Source: Gracilaria domingensis
Taxonomy: Eukaryota; Rhodophyta; Florideophyceae; Gracilariales; Gracilariaceae
Length of the DNA: 48,090 nucleotides
Direction of reading: 5' to 3'
Assembly: GCA_022539475.1 (NCBI GenBank)
Contig: VCMS01000368.1
Span: 1-48,090, forward strand
Shown: piece by piece, positions 39,002 to 48,090 of the stretch
Layout: every line of letters begins with the position of its first letter
Position numbering within the stretch: the first letter of the stretch is position 1
Translations under genes and position numbers: made by a program
The notes under the pieces: model-generated
Seen by the model: only the letters and a program-made list of their open reading frames with translations
The model's database searches: none
What the model was told of the DNA's origin: nothing

Positions 39002-41515
39002 TTAGATATTCTCCTCTTCGTCTTCCATCTCGTGCTCATCGTCCACGCCTGCCCCGTGTCGTTCCCTACTTTGTTCCCAGACATTCGGATTACAATCGAT
39101 CACATTATTATCCCGGATTTCATCGATTGCTCTTATAGGGGAGTAAACGCGATCCCGTGGGTCACAATACCCAATATAGTAATCCAATACGGCTCCAAGA
39201 TGTTCCGTAATCTCTTCCATGAATACATCTTCTCGAACAGATAGATATAGCTTCTTCTTAGACGGTATCCAGTATGCCACAGTTCCCACACGGTCTTCAT
39301 TTCCATGGGATGGATCTTGAGCCATTGAGTCGTTCCTGAACTCCGTTCCAAACTTCTGCTCCATTTTCATTCGTACAGCCATCAGTATACTTTCCAACGC
39401 CTGTGCAACATACTTTCCGAAAAGGTTGGAGAACAACACCTGCGTTTTACACCCCCCCCTCCTTCAAACTCTGTAGCTCGAACAACTGACGCGATCCAAG
39501 CGTCTAGACGCGCCAACTGCACTATTTTGCCATCCACTGGGTACTTGTCTCACGCATTTCTTGAATCCTTTTGGTTCACATCGTAATCCAGAAACTCTCG
39601 TAAGACCTGTAGGCTTAGAACGTTTCTAAACAGCAAGTCTTGCGGCTTGTTCTCTTCGCCACACATTTTGAACCCGGAAAATGATATGTCCTCTCTTTCG
39701 GATGTTCTCCATGTGGAGAGAATCTCACACCCTTTTGCATCTAGCGGCAGAAGCTTCTCCCGTAGTTCCTCCGCTTGTTTTATGTATATGCTCCTCTTCC
39801 TCTCATGAGATGGTGTCTTCACCAACATGTCATACCCTAGCCCCTTCAACAACTTCTCCTTTGCATGGCGTTTTCGAACCCCCACCGCATCGCTCAAGGC
39901 CTGCTTCAACCTCTTCCATAAGCACATGTCGCTGATCAGCTGTCTGATGCAGTCTTCGTCCATCTTCATCTCCCGGATGAATTCCCAACGAGGTTTCATT
40001 ACCTCCGCCTCCACGATTTGCATCAGCAAGTTATGACCCGTACCACGAATCGATGGAGTATACGCCCCCATCTCCATCGGGACCTCCATTGGACAGCGTG
40101 GAACAATCTCTTTCCCATCAACGACCAGGACACTTTACTCAGTCTCAGGTCCGAGTGTCTCACTTCGATTCCCCCACTTTCTCGCCGGTGAACTCATCTC
40201 GAAGCACAATTCCCTTGTCTCGTCTTTCGCGTATCGCAGTATGGACTCGTATACTGTCTTCGCTAGCCCTACATACACGTCGTTCACATCAATCTCGTAT
40301 CTTTTCCTTCCCCTGTGCGAATCACGGTCCCTCCATGTTGCTCCTCGCTTCAGTGCCTCTCGAAGTAATTGTATTCGAACATCTTGCTCCTTCACCTTTA
40401 GCTCTAGTTCCGTCACGCTTGTCTGTGCTATTCTTACGCTCATCTTCAGACTTCGATTATCCTCGGTTACTGGAAAGAGATCCGCTTTCAAGTCTCCAAT
40501 CTTGTCCAACAGCTCGTAGCGTGGCTTTAGGCTTTCAACTTTTCACCTTCTTCGTCTACACCAGCAGAGCACGAGATGGAAGCGTACGGTTAATTTTCCG
40601 GCAACCTGCCACATTACGACCCCTTTCGTTCCATGTCTCTCTTGGTAATTATGACCTCACCTCTGTCCGTTCCCAACGCATCTCCCCAAAGGAAACCGAG
40701 GTCGAACTCTTCCTTCTCATTTGGTTGAACCTATTCTGCGATGGTACGACCGTACGAGGAGCAGGCTGTATCTCGTCGACTTCTTCCTCGTTCGGAGGAC
40801 GTTCGGGATGAATGGAATCGTTTCTATTCCGGAAACTCTTCCTCGACGGTGCGGGAGCAGGTACAGAGGACTGTACATTATCGACTTCTTCCTCGTCACC
40901 AGCACGATCGGCATGAAGGGAATCGTTCCGATTTTTGATCTCCCTTCGCGATGTTGCGAGCGCACGTACAATGGGCTGTATATCATCGGCTTCTTCTTCA
41001 TCCCTAATACGTAGAGGTTGAATGGAATCGTTTGTAATGCGCCTCGTTCTACCAGGTGAAATTGCTATTTCATGTCTGTCCAACTCTTCTTCGATGACAT
41101 TGTTTCTCAAATTTCTTGTTCGTGTTCCTTTCGCTTTCGTACGTCTCTCGGCACCATTCTCTTCCACATTCGCATCGTCGATTCTTCTTGGCACTTCCTC
41201 TGCAGCCATGTGTCGTGTAACCCGCCCTCCCACTGAGCTGTGATGTGGTAACACTACTTCGCTCTCTGTCACTTCCGTTGTGGTCGTACTAACACCCAGC
41301 TTCGGTTTCGGTTTTGCCTTCGAAGCCCGGAGTGCTGACTTCGAACCAGACTTCTTTCCAGTAAGCCCGACACGGGGAGCTCGTCGTCGAGTACTTCTTC
41401 GGGTCGCGGCAGGCGGAGGTTTCTTGCGCTTAGCGACGCCAATAACATATCGCGGGATTGATTGGGATCCCTTCGTCTCCCGGTCGTACGCGTTGCTGGA
41501 CTTCTGTGGAGCTAT
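39002..41515 (-). pseudogene. Cargo gene C, copy B: coiled-coil protein, start codon lost and stops present
   Basis: Alignment with copy A puts the start at 41,515, where ATA replaces ATG (IAPQKSSN against MAPQRAEH). Basic and Thr/Arg-rich residues lead to VTRHMAAEEVPRR, then four repeats of the type RNDSI-P-R--DEEE-D-IQ--VRA (about 40.72-41.03 kb), which copy A lacks in this form. A coiled coil follows (40,400-40,509). A TAA at 40,135-40,137 replaces a Asp codon of copy A. The C-terminal half (SGFKMCGEENKPQDLL, VREDVFMEEITEHLG) ends in an acidic tail after a frame change at a C8 run near 39,460. Function is unknown. Confidence 0.7.
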
Positions 41516-42064
41516 GATTGCGTATCAGACTCGTGTGAAAAAGAAGGGATTATGTTCGGATTATGGAGTGGGGAAACGGAAGCTTCTGGAGTTCTGCTCG
41601 TAGTGTGGGGTGAAAAAGCGGAAGGGGGGAAGCTTTTGAACCCTTTGCAGCAGGTGTTGGAGACCTTCAGTGGTTCTTGAGCCCTAAGTGAGCTGGTCCA
41701 TTCCTGTGGCAGACATTCATACCAATTTTCCACATTTCCCATGGCCGTATTTTTCATTGGCTATGTTCTATGTGCCAGGTCCGTCTGTCAGGTCCCCTCA
41801 TGATGAAGGTCCTCTGTTCCTTGGTTCAACCTCCTGGGGGTGAGGTGTTAGTTCTGAGGTGTTACTTTTGAGTTGGTAGTTCTCATCGCCGTGGAATATT
41901 CTTAGTAGCTCTTTGCTTAGCGCGACAATGCGTCCTTGTGCCACGTTGTCGATTCCTGCAATAATAGGTGTACTGGAATGATGAATGCATTCAATAAATG
42001 ACGCAGAAGTTATTAAATACACTACAGCAGCTTGTACTACGTCAAACTATAATGCATGGGAGAA
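41516..42064. other. Spacer between gene C and methyltransferase-SET, copy B
   Basis: This is about 550 bp without a supported gene. It should include the gene C promoter and the SET gene 3' end. A TTATTAAATACACTAC stretch near 42,010 is the most AT-rich part. Confidence 0.4.
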
Positions 42065-43688
42065 TTACAAATACCTCTCCCATGGATAGCTGGGTCCATA
42101 GTGTACGTACAGTTCGTCGTGTTCATTAATATCCCTTGTAGCCGTCACCAACAATAGTCTATAGCTTGCGAGTGTACCCAATGTGGTAGCTTGATGCTCG
42201 GAGGGCTGTCGAATAATAACGTTTGGTAAGCGGCCTTGGTAAGGCTCCATCTCCGCCAAATTCTTCTCTTCGTCCCCATCCCGGTACGAAGCATCATTGA
42301 TGTAGCCCGCTATACAGAAAGGAGCGGGTACTACTCAGGCAATCGCAGTATTGATTTCGGAATCATAGTGAGGAAGCGTCCTGTACATCTGCCCTTTCAG
42401 CTTCACTTCCATGCAATACCTCCTGAAACGAGAAACGGTGGCACCGAGCACTCCGCTTCCGTATTTCATCTGTTTTGCATTGCTTCGGCTTATGTCATGA
42501 TATACTATCCCATAGAAGTACCCAACAACTTCTCCTTCCGAGAACGATCTACTACTGAACACTCCATCTCCACTTATGGGGTGTTTGATATTTGATTTCT
42601 TCCTGTACAACCATAAACCTGCTGATTCAGCGGCGAACAAACTCTGTACATCCATCGTCTCCAATGTGCCTTGGAGATTCAGAGGCCACTCGTGCACCGG
42701 TTTCTCCTTGTGCTGCGCGATGAGACTCGGTTCTCTGCAAAAAGTTGCGATGTAGGAATTGATATGAAACGGAAACATTGGTATGGAGGGAATCCTTTCG
42801 GTGCGGTCCATATACGCGAGGTTCTTTGCTTCCCTTCCGGGAACTTTGTCTGTACTAAATACGAGGCTTGAACGACCTCATTACTGACAGTTATTCTTGC
42901 GTTGAACTCGTTACCCCAAACCTTCCTCGCATACATCACTACAGCATTGTGTTCAGCATGAGCGAAGCACTGCTCATCCCTCTCACATCCAATGAAGCGT
43001 CGGGGCTCTTCCATGTCCATGCACGCCAAGGCACCGGAAAATGTTCCACTATAGGGATCAACCACAACGTCCCCGGGATTTGAGAACCTGGCAACGAGTT
43101 CCTTTAGCATTGCCCTCGGTTTCTGTTCGGGGCGAACCTGAACCCAGTGTATTTTGGAACGCTTCTTTACCCTCCAACGGAGTCCTTCACCAGCCTCCAG
43201 ATGCGAAACCTGATCGATAATGGAGTAATGCCCGGGGTACTGCGTCGGAACGTAGTTGAAAGTTTTGTAGTCCACCATCACCTTCTGCTCCTCGTACGCG
43301 TTTCCATTCCGGACTCCGTGTACGGCATACTCGGTTGCAGAACACAACAGTGTTGTGTTCCTTCCGGCGTTCTTCAAAGTGTGCGTACGAGAGCGAATGA
43401 ATTGCATGGGGTGGGGTCGACTAAGAACGAAGCACTTTGCCTCCCGACTGCATTCTCCGATTTGTGCTCAAGTAGAATCTCCTCCCAGGCCGCGAACTGT
43501 TCGATAGTACAGAACACTATAAAATGACCGCCAGGGCGAAGCATTGCGGCCATCATTTCTGCAGTATTAACCATATCTTCGTCGAGAAGCTCATCATGCT
43601 CACTGTCACGTATATCATAAGGTGGGTCCGTGAGTACGAGTTGAACATTGATCTCTAGGGAATTATCGGAAGGGGAACAGTGTACCAT
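42065..43688 (-). pseudogene. Beta-class DNA (N4-C/N6-A) methyltransferase fused to a SET domain, copy B, with frame breaks
   Basis: The ATG at 43,688 lies inside the end of gene U (26-nt overlap). Motif IV TDPPYD is at 43,617-43,628, then LRPGGHFIVFC. AdoMet-binding motif I, DPYSGTFSG with FIGCERDEQC, is near 43,034-43,060; catalytic-first order defines the beta class, as in bacterial N6_N4 methylases. A SET domain follows: GDGVFSSRSFSEGEVVGYFYG (about 42,515-42,580), GYIND (about 42,295) and DELYVHYGPSYPW at the end. The frame shifts near 43,380 (a -1 step) and again near 42,800, and a TGA stands at 42,335-42,337. These residues would methylate DNA and a protein (usually histone) lysine. 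As it stands it is probably non-functional unless recoding or splicing intervenes. Confidence 0.8.
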
Positions 43689-45240
43689 GAGCCTCCACTA
43701 ACTCTTCATAACCAACGCAATGCATAGAGAACTGTTGCTCCATGTTCTTTCTGACCACACCGAGAGCCTTCGTCGTCCTTACATCGCCAAAGTCGTTAGG
43801 TGGAAGAACACCATCAGGAACATTAGAAAGGGGGTGCGCTCCACCGTCATCATCATCCGTGTCGTCTATGACAATGACGTCCAACGGACCCGGGTCTGCA
43901 CCGGATGTTTTACTGGATGTTTTACCCACCGCCCTAGCCATTGGCCTGGAGGAAATGGTTCTCTGTGCCGTAACCGTATCCTCAATCTTCACTGTGACCG
44001 TGTTGCTTCCTTTCTGACGTCCTGACAGAGTGGCCCGGGATGGCTGCTGGGAAGGTCTCAGGTTCAGCTGGACAAAAGCGGTAGGAAGAGTAGCCAAATA
44101 CTCATTGGAGAAAGCATCAAAACGAGATGGAACCCGTGTCCGAAGTCTCCTTCGAAAGCCTTCCAGCAGTTCCCACTTGGTAGTAGCGGACATTTTGTAC
44201 AGAAATCCGTTTAAGAAAACCTTGTTCAAATCGGACAGGAACTCTTTTGACAAATCCCTCAGTTTGGTATCGATATCATCCGAAAGGGTGTGAACACAAG
44301 GCACAGTAGCGTTGACCTCTATGGTTGGCTTCACTTCGATCCCCAATGTTTTGAACACCGATGCTGGGCTGTATCCGGAAGAACGGGACTCAATTGCGCT
44401 GAAAGAAAGCGTCGCTTTCTCCATGGCAAGAAACGGTAACAGCATTTGTTCGGCGTCACGAAATCTAAGACTGGAAGCAAAGGAATCCCATCCTAGACAT
44501 ATCATTTGCACAGCATAACCCATCCGCCTTATGTGCGCTTGGTTTGACATGACGAAACCATCCACAAACGGCACATGTCTCCGAGAACCAGTTGCAGTCC
44601 TCGCCTTCTTCGCGACTGGGAGTCGCCTCTCCATAGTGATACGCGTCACTAGGGATAGATAGAGCAACTGCTGAAAACGAGTAGCAGGCTCAATCCGGAA
44701 GGTAGTTTTCTTCGTCTGCTTGGATCCGGGACCATGATCTTTGAATAAGTCATTCCAGAACACACGCTCCCTAAAAGAATTCGCTCCATCCACATTCTTA
44801 TCCAAACGCCATTCGAAAAGATCCCTCACCCGACGATCCTGACTCCAGTCATCCACGTCAATGATACGGACATACTTGTAGACCCGACTTATAAACCTAA
44901 CATTGGTACTTATCTTCACCAGCTCCTGCGGCGTATAGTTTGCGTACGTGCTCTTCGTAACCTCCGTGAGAAATTCCCGTGCACAAGCCAGACTGGCACG
45001 GTTTGCGAAACCGTACTCAACCAGACCCGTGTATCCAACCTGACGAGGGGAACCAATGCCGCCTCGAGACGCCGCAAACGAGTCTCTCAGCTCGAGAAGT
45101 ATGCTGAACAAACGAAGAAACCGCGTCGCCATAATATCCTTCTCACCGGAGCTAGACTCCGTAGATGCCACAGAAGATGCGGTAGTCGACATCGCTCTGC
45201 TGTTAAGACCACAGGAGGGTCTGTTTTCGATGGGCGCCAT
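43663..45240 (-). CDS. Cargo gene U, copy B: unrecognised 525-aa protein, intact
   Basis: The ATG at 45,240 (TTACATGGCG) matches the copy A context. An upstream GTG extension is not conserved. Residues 1-35 are Ser-rich, and about 40-385 look globular and helical (MATRFLRLFSILLELRD, VGYTGLVEYGFANRASLACAREFL, RFQQLLYLSLVTRITMERR). After a variable linker, DVIVIDDTDDDD at about 452-465 is a good SUMO-interacting motif. No family is recognised. It is the only undamaged cargo gene of copy B. It is divergent from the ParB-like gene and overlaps the methyltransferase start, so it is probably expressed with both. Conservation of blocks in decayed copy A shows a shared ancestral protein rather than a chance ORF. 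Confidence 0.7.
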   Translation of the reverse strand: MAPIENRPSCGLNSRAMSTTASSVASTESSSGEKDIMATRFLRLFSILLELRDSFAASRGGIGSPRQVGYTGLVEYGFANRASLACAREFLTEVTKSTYANYTPQELVKISTNVRFISRVYKYVRIIDVDDWSQDRRVRDLFEWRLDKNVDGANSFRERVFWNDLFKDHGPGSKQTKKTTFRIEPATRFQQLLYLSLVTRITMERRLPVAKKARTATGSRRHVPFVDGFVMSNQAHIRRMGYAVQMICLGWDSFASSLRFRDAEQMLLPFLAMEKATLSFSAIESRSSGYSPASVFKTLGIEVKPTIEVNATVPCVHTLSDDIDTKLRDLSKEFLSDLNKVFLNGFLYKMSATTKWELLEGFRRRLRTRVPSRFDAFSNEYLATLPTAFVQLNLRPSQQPSRATLSGRQKGSNTVTVKIEDTVTAQRTISSRPMARAVGKTSSKTSGADPGPLDVIVIDDTDDDDGGAHPLSNVPDGVLPPNDFGDVRTTKALGVVRKNMEQQFSMHCVGYEELVEAHGTLFPFR

Positions 45241-45467
45241 GTAATTCTCGCAAGAATTCGCGAAAGCGGAATACACGGTGGCGATGAAACTCGCTGGAGG
45301 AGTTCTCGAAAGAGTAGTAGACGGTGGTGATGAACCGTTATTCTAAATTCGTATTTGAGCGGGTATTAGTCGTACACAGGAGGGTGTGAACAGGGTTGCG
45401 AGAGCGGATGTAGTACGCAGACTTGTGTAGAATCACCTAGTAGTGACCCCCCTGGTGGCCGGATGCG

Positions 45468-45581
45468 ACGTGTTCAGACCGCGGTCTGGACCGCGGTCAG
45501 CCGAGTTCATAGCCGAAATCATGGCCATGATCCCGGCTATGAACTCCGCTGACCGCGGTCCACACCGCGGTCTGAACACGT
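45468..45581. repeat. 114-bp palindrome
   Basis: The centre CATGGCCATG is at 45,524/45,525. Arms carry GACCGCGGTC twice, plus GAGTTCATAGCCG and GAACTCCGCTGACC. Several mismatches occur. Confidence 0.9.
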
Positions 45582-46601
45582 TGGAAGCAGGTATCAGGCC
45601 ACGTGTAGAGGGGGTTGTAGCGCGCATGGGGCAGATGAGATATGCTCCTATACGACTCAGAATCGCCGTTTTCCGCCACCGACCGGCTCCCACATCATTA
45701 TGTGCATCATCATCATAGCCGCCATCATGGGGCTGCATACAAATCTCCTGTACGCTCTCCGCCTCTACTCTCGCCGCTTGCGCTCCAACGTCGACGCGCA
45801 CCCAGAGAGCGGTTGCATTGCGCAGGCGCAAGGCGTTCAGACGCCATCGTCATCGCAACATTTGACCACCCCATCCGTCGCACTCAACAACAAGAGCGTC
45901 CGGAACAACATGCAGCTTAGGTCTTCCCACTTTCCGTACTGGTAACAGCAATGTAGTAACAAGCATGACGTTTTACAGCGCTCACATTCCTTTTCGCCAG
46001 GCGTCCGCTGCGCCTTTGACGTAATGAAGGCGACCGTCGCAAGGCGCAATCACCCATAATAGCGCTGCCTTGACGACTGCAGCCGCCGTGGCCCAAGCGG
46101 CTGATCTCGGTATGCCTAATGACTGCGCTACACACCCACCGCCGGGCTGGATGTCTGTCTCAGGCGCTTAGTTTGATACGAGCTAGCACATATTGCGTGG
46201 GTTGCACTTTCTGGCTCACACCGTGTTGATGATGCAGCGCCAACACGCTTCTTAGCACCCACACCAAGAGCAGAACACGTCAATGACACGATCTGTACAG
46301 TCGCCGCCCGCCACTGAACGTGATGAGGGTCCTTCTGAGACTGCTTTCACGACAAACAGCCATGATCATAATACCCGTACAATTGCGATTGGTGCTGCCA
46401 TAACTACCCTAATTCTCGAATGTCTCTGCTCTTCGGCATTCAAACTCAACATCGAATAAACTTAATCCGCGCGAAATTGTTTCTTGTCTCTGTGTAGATA
46501 CGTATAAACTGCGATGTGAAACGACAAATGTGCTCTGCGTGGCTCTACTCAGCTCTACGTTGTACCCTACAACCTGCTTTCCTACCCCCGTAGGGTGGCG
46601 G

Positions 46602-46743
46602 GGTGGCCGGATGCGACGTGTTCAAACCGCGGTCTGGACCGCGGTCAGCGGAGTTCATAGCCAAGATCATGGCCATGATCTCGGCTATGAACTCGGCTGA
46701 CCGCGGTCCAGACCGCGGTCTGAACACGTCGCATCCGGCCACC
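46602..46743. repeat. 142-bp palindrome
   Basis: The centre is 46,672/46,673, with about three mismatches in 71 arm positions. GACCGCGGTC occurs twice per arm (one arm has AACCGCGGTC), then GAGTTCATAGCC-AGATCATGG. It is the longest and cleanest palindrome in the window. Confidence 0.92.
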
Positions 46744-47056
46744 ACAGGAGGGTACCAGGGGGGAAACCATGAGGGTTGATCATGCTGTCTGGTATGCATC
46801 TAAGCCTTCTACACCCTCTCTAACCGCCTGTACCACTCTTTCAAAGTGACGCGAATGTTCACACGAGCATTTCCGCGAGCTGCACTACAAGTATGCGATA
46901 CGAACGGGTGCGACACTTCAACCGACAGCGAATCGTGTACCGTGTTCAAACCGAGCGGGTGCTCCGTTTGCTGACGTGATCAGAGCATTATACGATTACC
47001 GCTTTGTTCTGCATTCAACCTTTATAGGTGTTTGACGAAGCTAAATTCAAACACGC

Positions 47057-47063
47057 TATATAA
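47057..47063 (+). promoter_or_regulatory. TATA box of the copy B ParB-like gene
   Basis: TATATAA lies 75 bp before the ATG at 47,132, matching the position in copy A. Confidence 0.45.
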
Positions 47064-47131
47064 TGGAGCCAAGAGGATTGGGGAACCGGCAGATGAGGCG
47101 CTCCCGAAAGCCGCTGAAAGTTCGCAGCCCC

Positions 47132-48090
47132 ATGGCGCCGCATCTTCGAAGTGCGAAGAAGACAAAAGAAGGAGGGAAGAAGAGTAATGAGGAAGCACAG
47201 AATCCGGAGACGAGTGTGAGCTCTAACCCGGGAAAAGCGATACCAGCACCGGGGGACAAAGTGACGCTTCTTATCGCGGGGAATGGAGGGGACAAGGTCC
47301 CAATTGGCACGGCTGATGTGGTGGCCATCGAGTCTGCCGGCGACGGAAAAGACTATCGAAGAGAAATGCATGGTCACACACTGGAAGGGAAACCGGGAGA
47401 GGATATAGTCGGTATATGGCGAGCTGATGTATCTAAGGAGCTCCATACACCGTACCCGTATCCCTTTAAGTGTACGGATGAAGACTCCATTCCGAAGACA
47501 GTTGCGGACTTAAACAAGATGGGTTCTTATGCTTGGGACTTGAACTTCATGGCTTCGGGTGAGACCGTTCAGAACACCACGGCGCAGGTGCCCGGTGAGA
47601 AATCAGAGCATACCAATGCGGCGTCCACGACAGGAGGGAAACGAGTGCGTATGGCGGAAACACCGAAACCCCGCGTACACCGAGTGGGAAGCGGTTGCCA
47701 CCTCAGGTAGCCCATGGCAAAACATCAGGCAAACAACAGAAGAACAAAAGGGGGAAGGAAGTACCGCCCCCAGCGCCTCGGCCTGTGCCTAAAACTCCAT
47801 CTAAGCGAGACCAGGATGTACAAAGGTATGAACTGCACAATTGACCGCAACTCCAAGTAGTGCGGTCTCTGCATTACGGGAAGCAAACCAGGCGATCTGA
47901 ATGTTATACAGTCTGCGCGTCGTCCAGAAATAGCACTGCTGAAGCGATTGCAATTGCTGGGAGTCGCAGTGGAGCTTAGGATCGAAAAGTTGTGGATGTG
48001 GATGAATGTGGGATGATGATGACGTTGTTTCTTGGTGAAGGAGAGCTTGGCTTGGGGAAACGTCTCAATGAACTATTCGACGAAGGGTGA
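47132..48090 (+). pseudogene. ParB-like gene, copy B: N-terminal part, frameshifted, cut by window edge
   Basis: The ATG at 47,132 equals 7148 of copy A; an in-frame ATG at 47,063 lies in the TATA string. The N-terminal domain is well conserved (HGHTLEGKPGEDIVGIWRA, YPYPFKCTDEDS, YAWDLNFM). The frame breaks near 47,670. The KTPS-repeat region continues one frame over (VAHGKTSGKQQKN, PVPKTPSKRD). Further degenerate matches to SRNSTAEAI and the acidic VIDVDEDED region are visible up to the window edge, with stops. It is a pseudogene. Confidence 0.85.

Larger units (their letters stand above)
45447..46763. repeat. Palindrome-ended inverted-repeat element in the divergent promoter region, copy B
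   Basis: The outer ends are CCCCCCTGGT (45,447) and ACCAGGGGGG (46,763), followed inwards by GGTGGCCGGATGCGACGTG and a long palindrome at each end. The interior (about 45,600-46,590) holds no convincing gene. It lies 207 bp from the gene U start and 369 bp from the ParB-like ATG, mirroring the element in copy A. No target duplication is visible. Confidence 0.75.
33959..48090. mobile_element. Copy B of the multi-gene KDZ-associated element (right part cut by window edge)
   Basis: The unit contains subterminal repeats, transposase, genes C, methyltransferase-SET and U, a palindrome-ended repeat and the first part of the ParB-like gene. All but gene U show frame breaks or stops. Its left end is placed at the 97-bp palindrome because homology with the third copy ends in this area. 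I cannot see the right end. Confidence 0.6.

Noticed and set aside
42335..42337. TGA read as tryptophan in this genome
   Set aside because: TGA terminates several clean ORFs here (ParB-like, dioxygenase, pol), so a code change is not supported.

Overview
This window is eukaryotic nuclear DNA made almost entirely of mobile elements. The evidence is a chromodomain Ty3/gypsy LTR retrotransposon, a KDZ/Plavaka-type transposase, a SET domain, long stretches without prokaryotic gene organisation, and short introns with yeast-like signals (GTATGT and TACTAAC). An intron-poor alga fits best, perhaps a red alga; a fungus is the main alternative. That placement is an inference, not a demonstration. I see no ordinary housekeeping gene, no rRNA or tRNA gene and no CRISPR array.

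The main content is two diverged copies of a large multi-gene element. Copy B (about 33,960 to the right window edge) reads: subterminal repeats, KDZ/Plavaka transposase (+), coiled-coil cargo gene C (-), DNA methyltransferase-SET gene (-), unrecognised 525-residue gene U (-), a palindrome-ended inverted-repeat element, and the start of a ParB-like gene (+). Copy A (left window edge to about 13,850) holds the same genes from C onward: C, methyltransferase-SET and U as decayed (-) pseudogenes, a palindrome-ended inverted repeat at the same relative place, then an intact ParB-like gene (+), a 2-oxoglutarate/Fe(II) dioxygenase-like gene (+) overlapping it, a multi-span membrane protein (-) and a small charged protein (+). 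Joining the two halves suggests a unit of roughly 20 kb carrying a transposase plus a DNA/chromatin modification kit: writer (methyltransferase), SET, ParB fold and a candidate oxidative eraser. This is the best candidate here for an undescribed system.

The middle region (13.9-18.6 kb) is AT-rich and gene-free, with a palindrome-family element (15.92-17.03 kb) and a 720-bp terminal-inverted-repeat element (17.87-18.59 kb). At 18.66-20.95 kb lies an inverted, internally deleted third copy of the transposase end. Its outer part was split by an 11.8-kb LTR retrotransposon (20,948-32,745; target duplication AATAG on both sides; LTRs 782 bp each and about 99.4% identical). The retrotransposon has gag, a -1 frameshift signal (GGGAAAC) leading to pol with a C-terminal chromodomain, and a 644-codon antisense ORF against the 3' LTR. 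Several catalytic residues of pol differ from the family consensus although the insertion looks young.

At 33.4-34.3 kb the third copy and copy B meet head to head around hairpins and a 97-bp palindrome, so that 18.7-41.5 kb is one very large imperfect inverted repeat interrupted by the retrotransposon.
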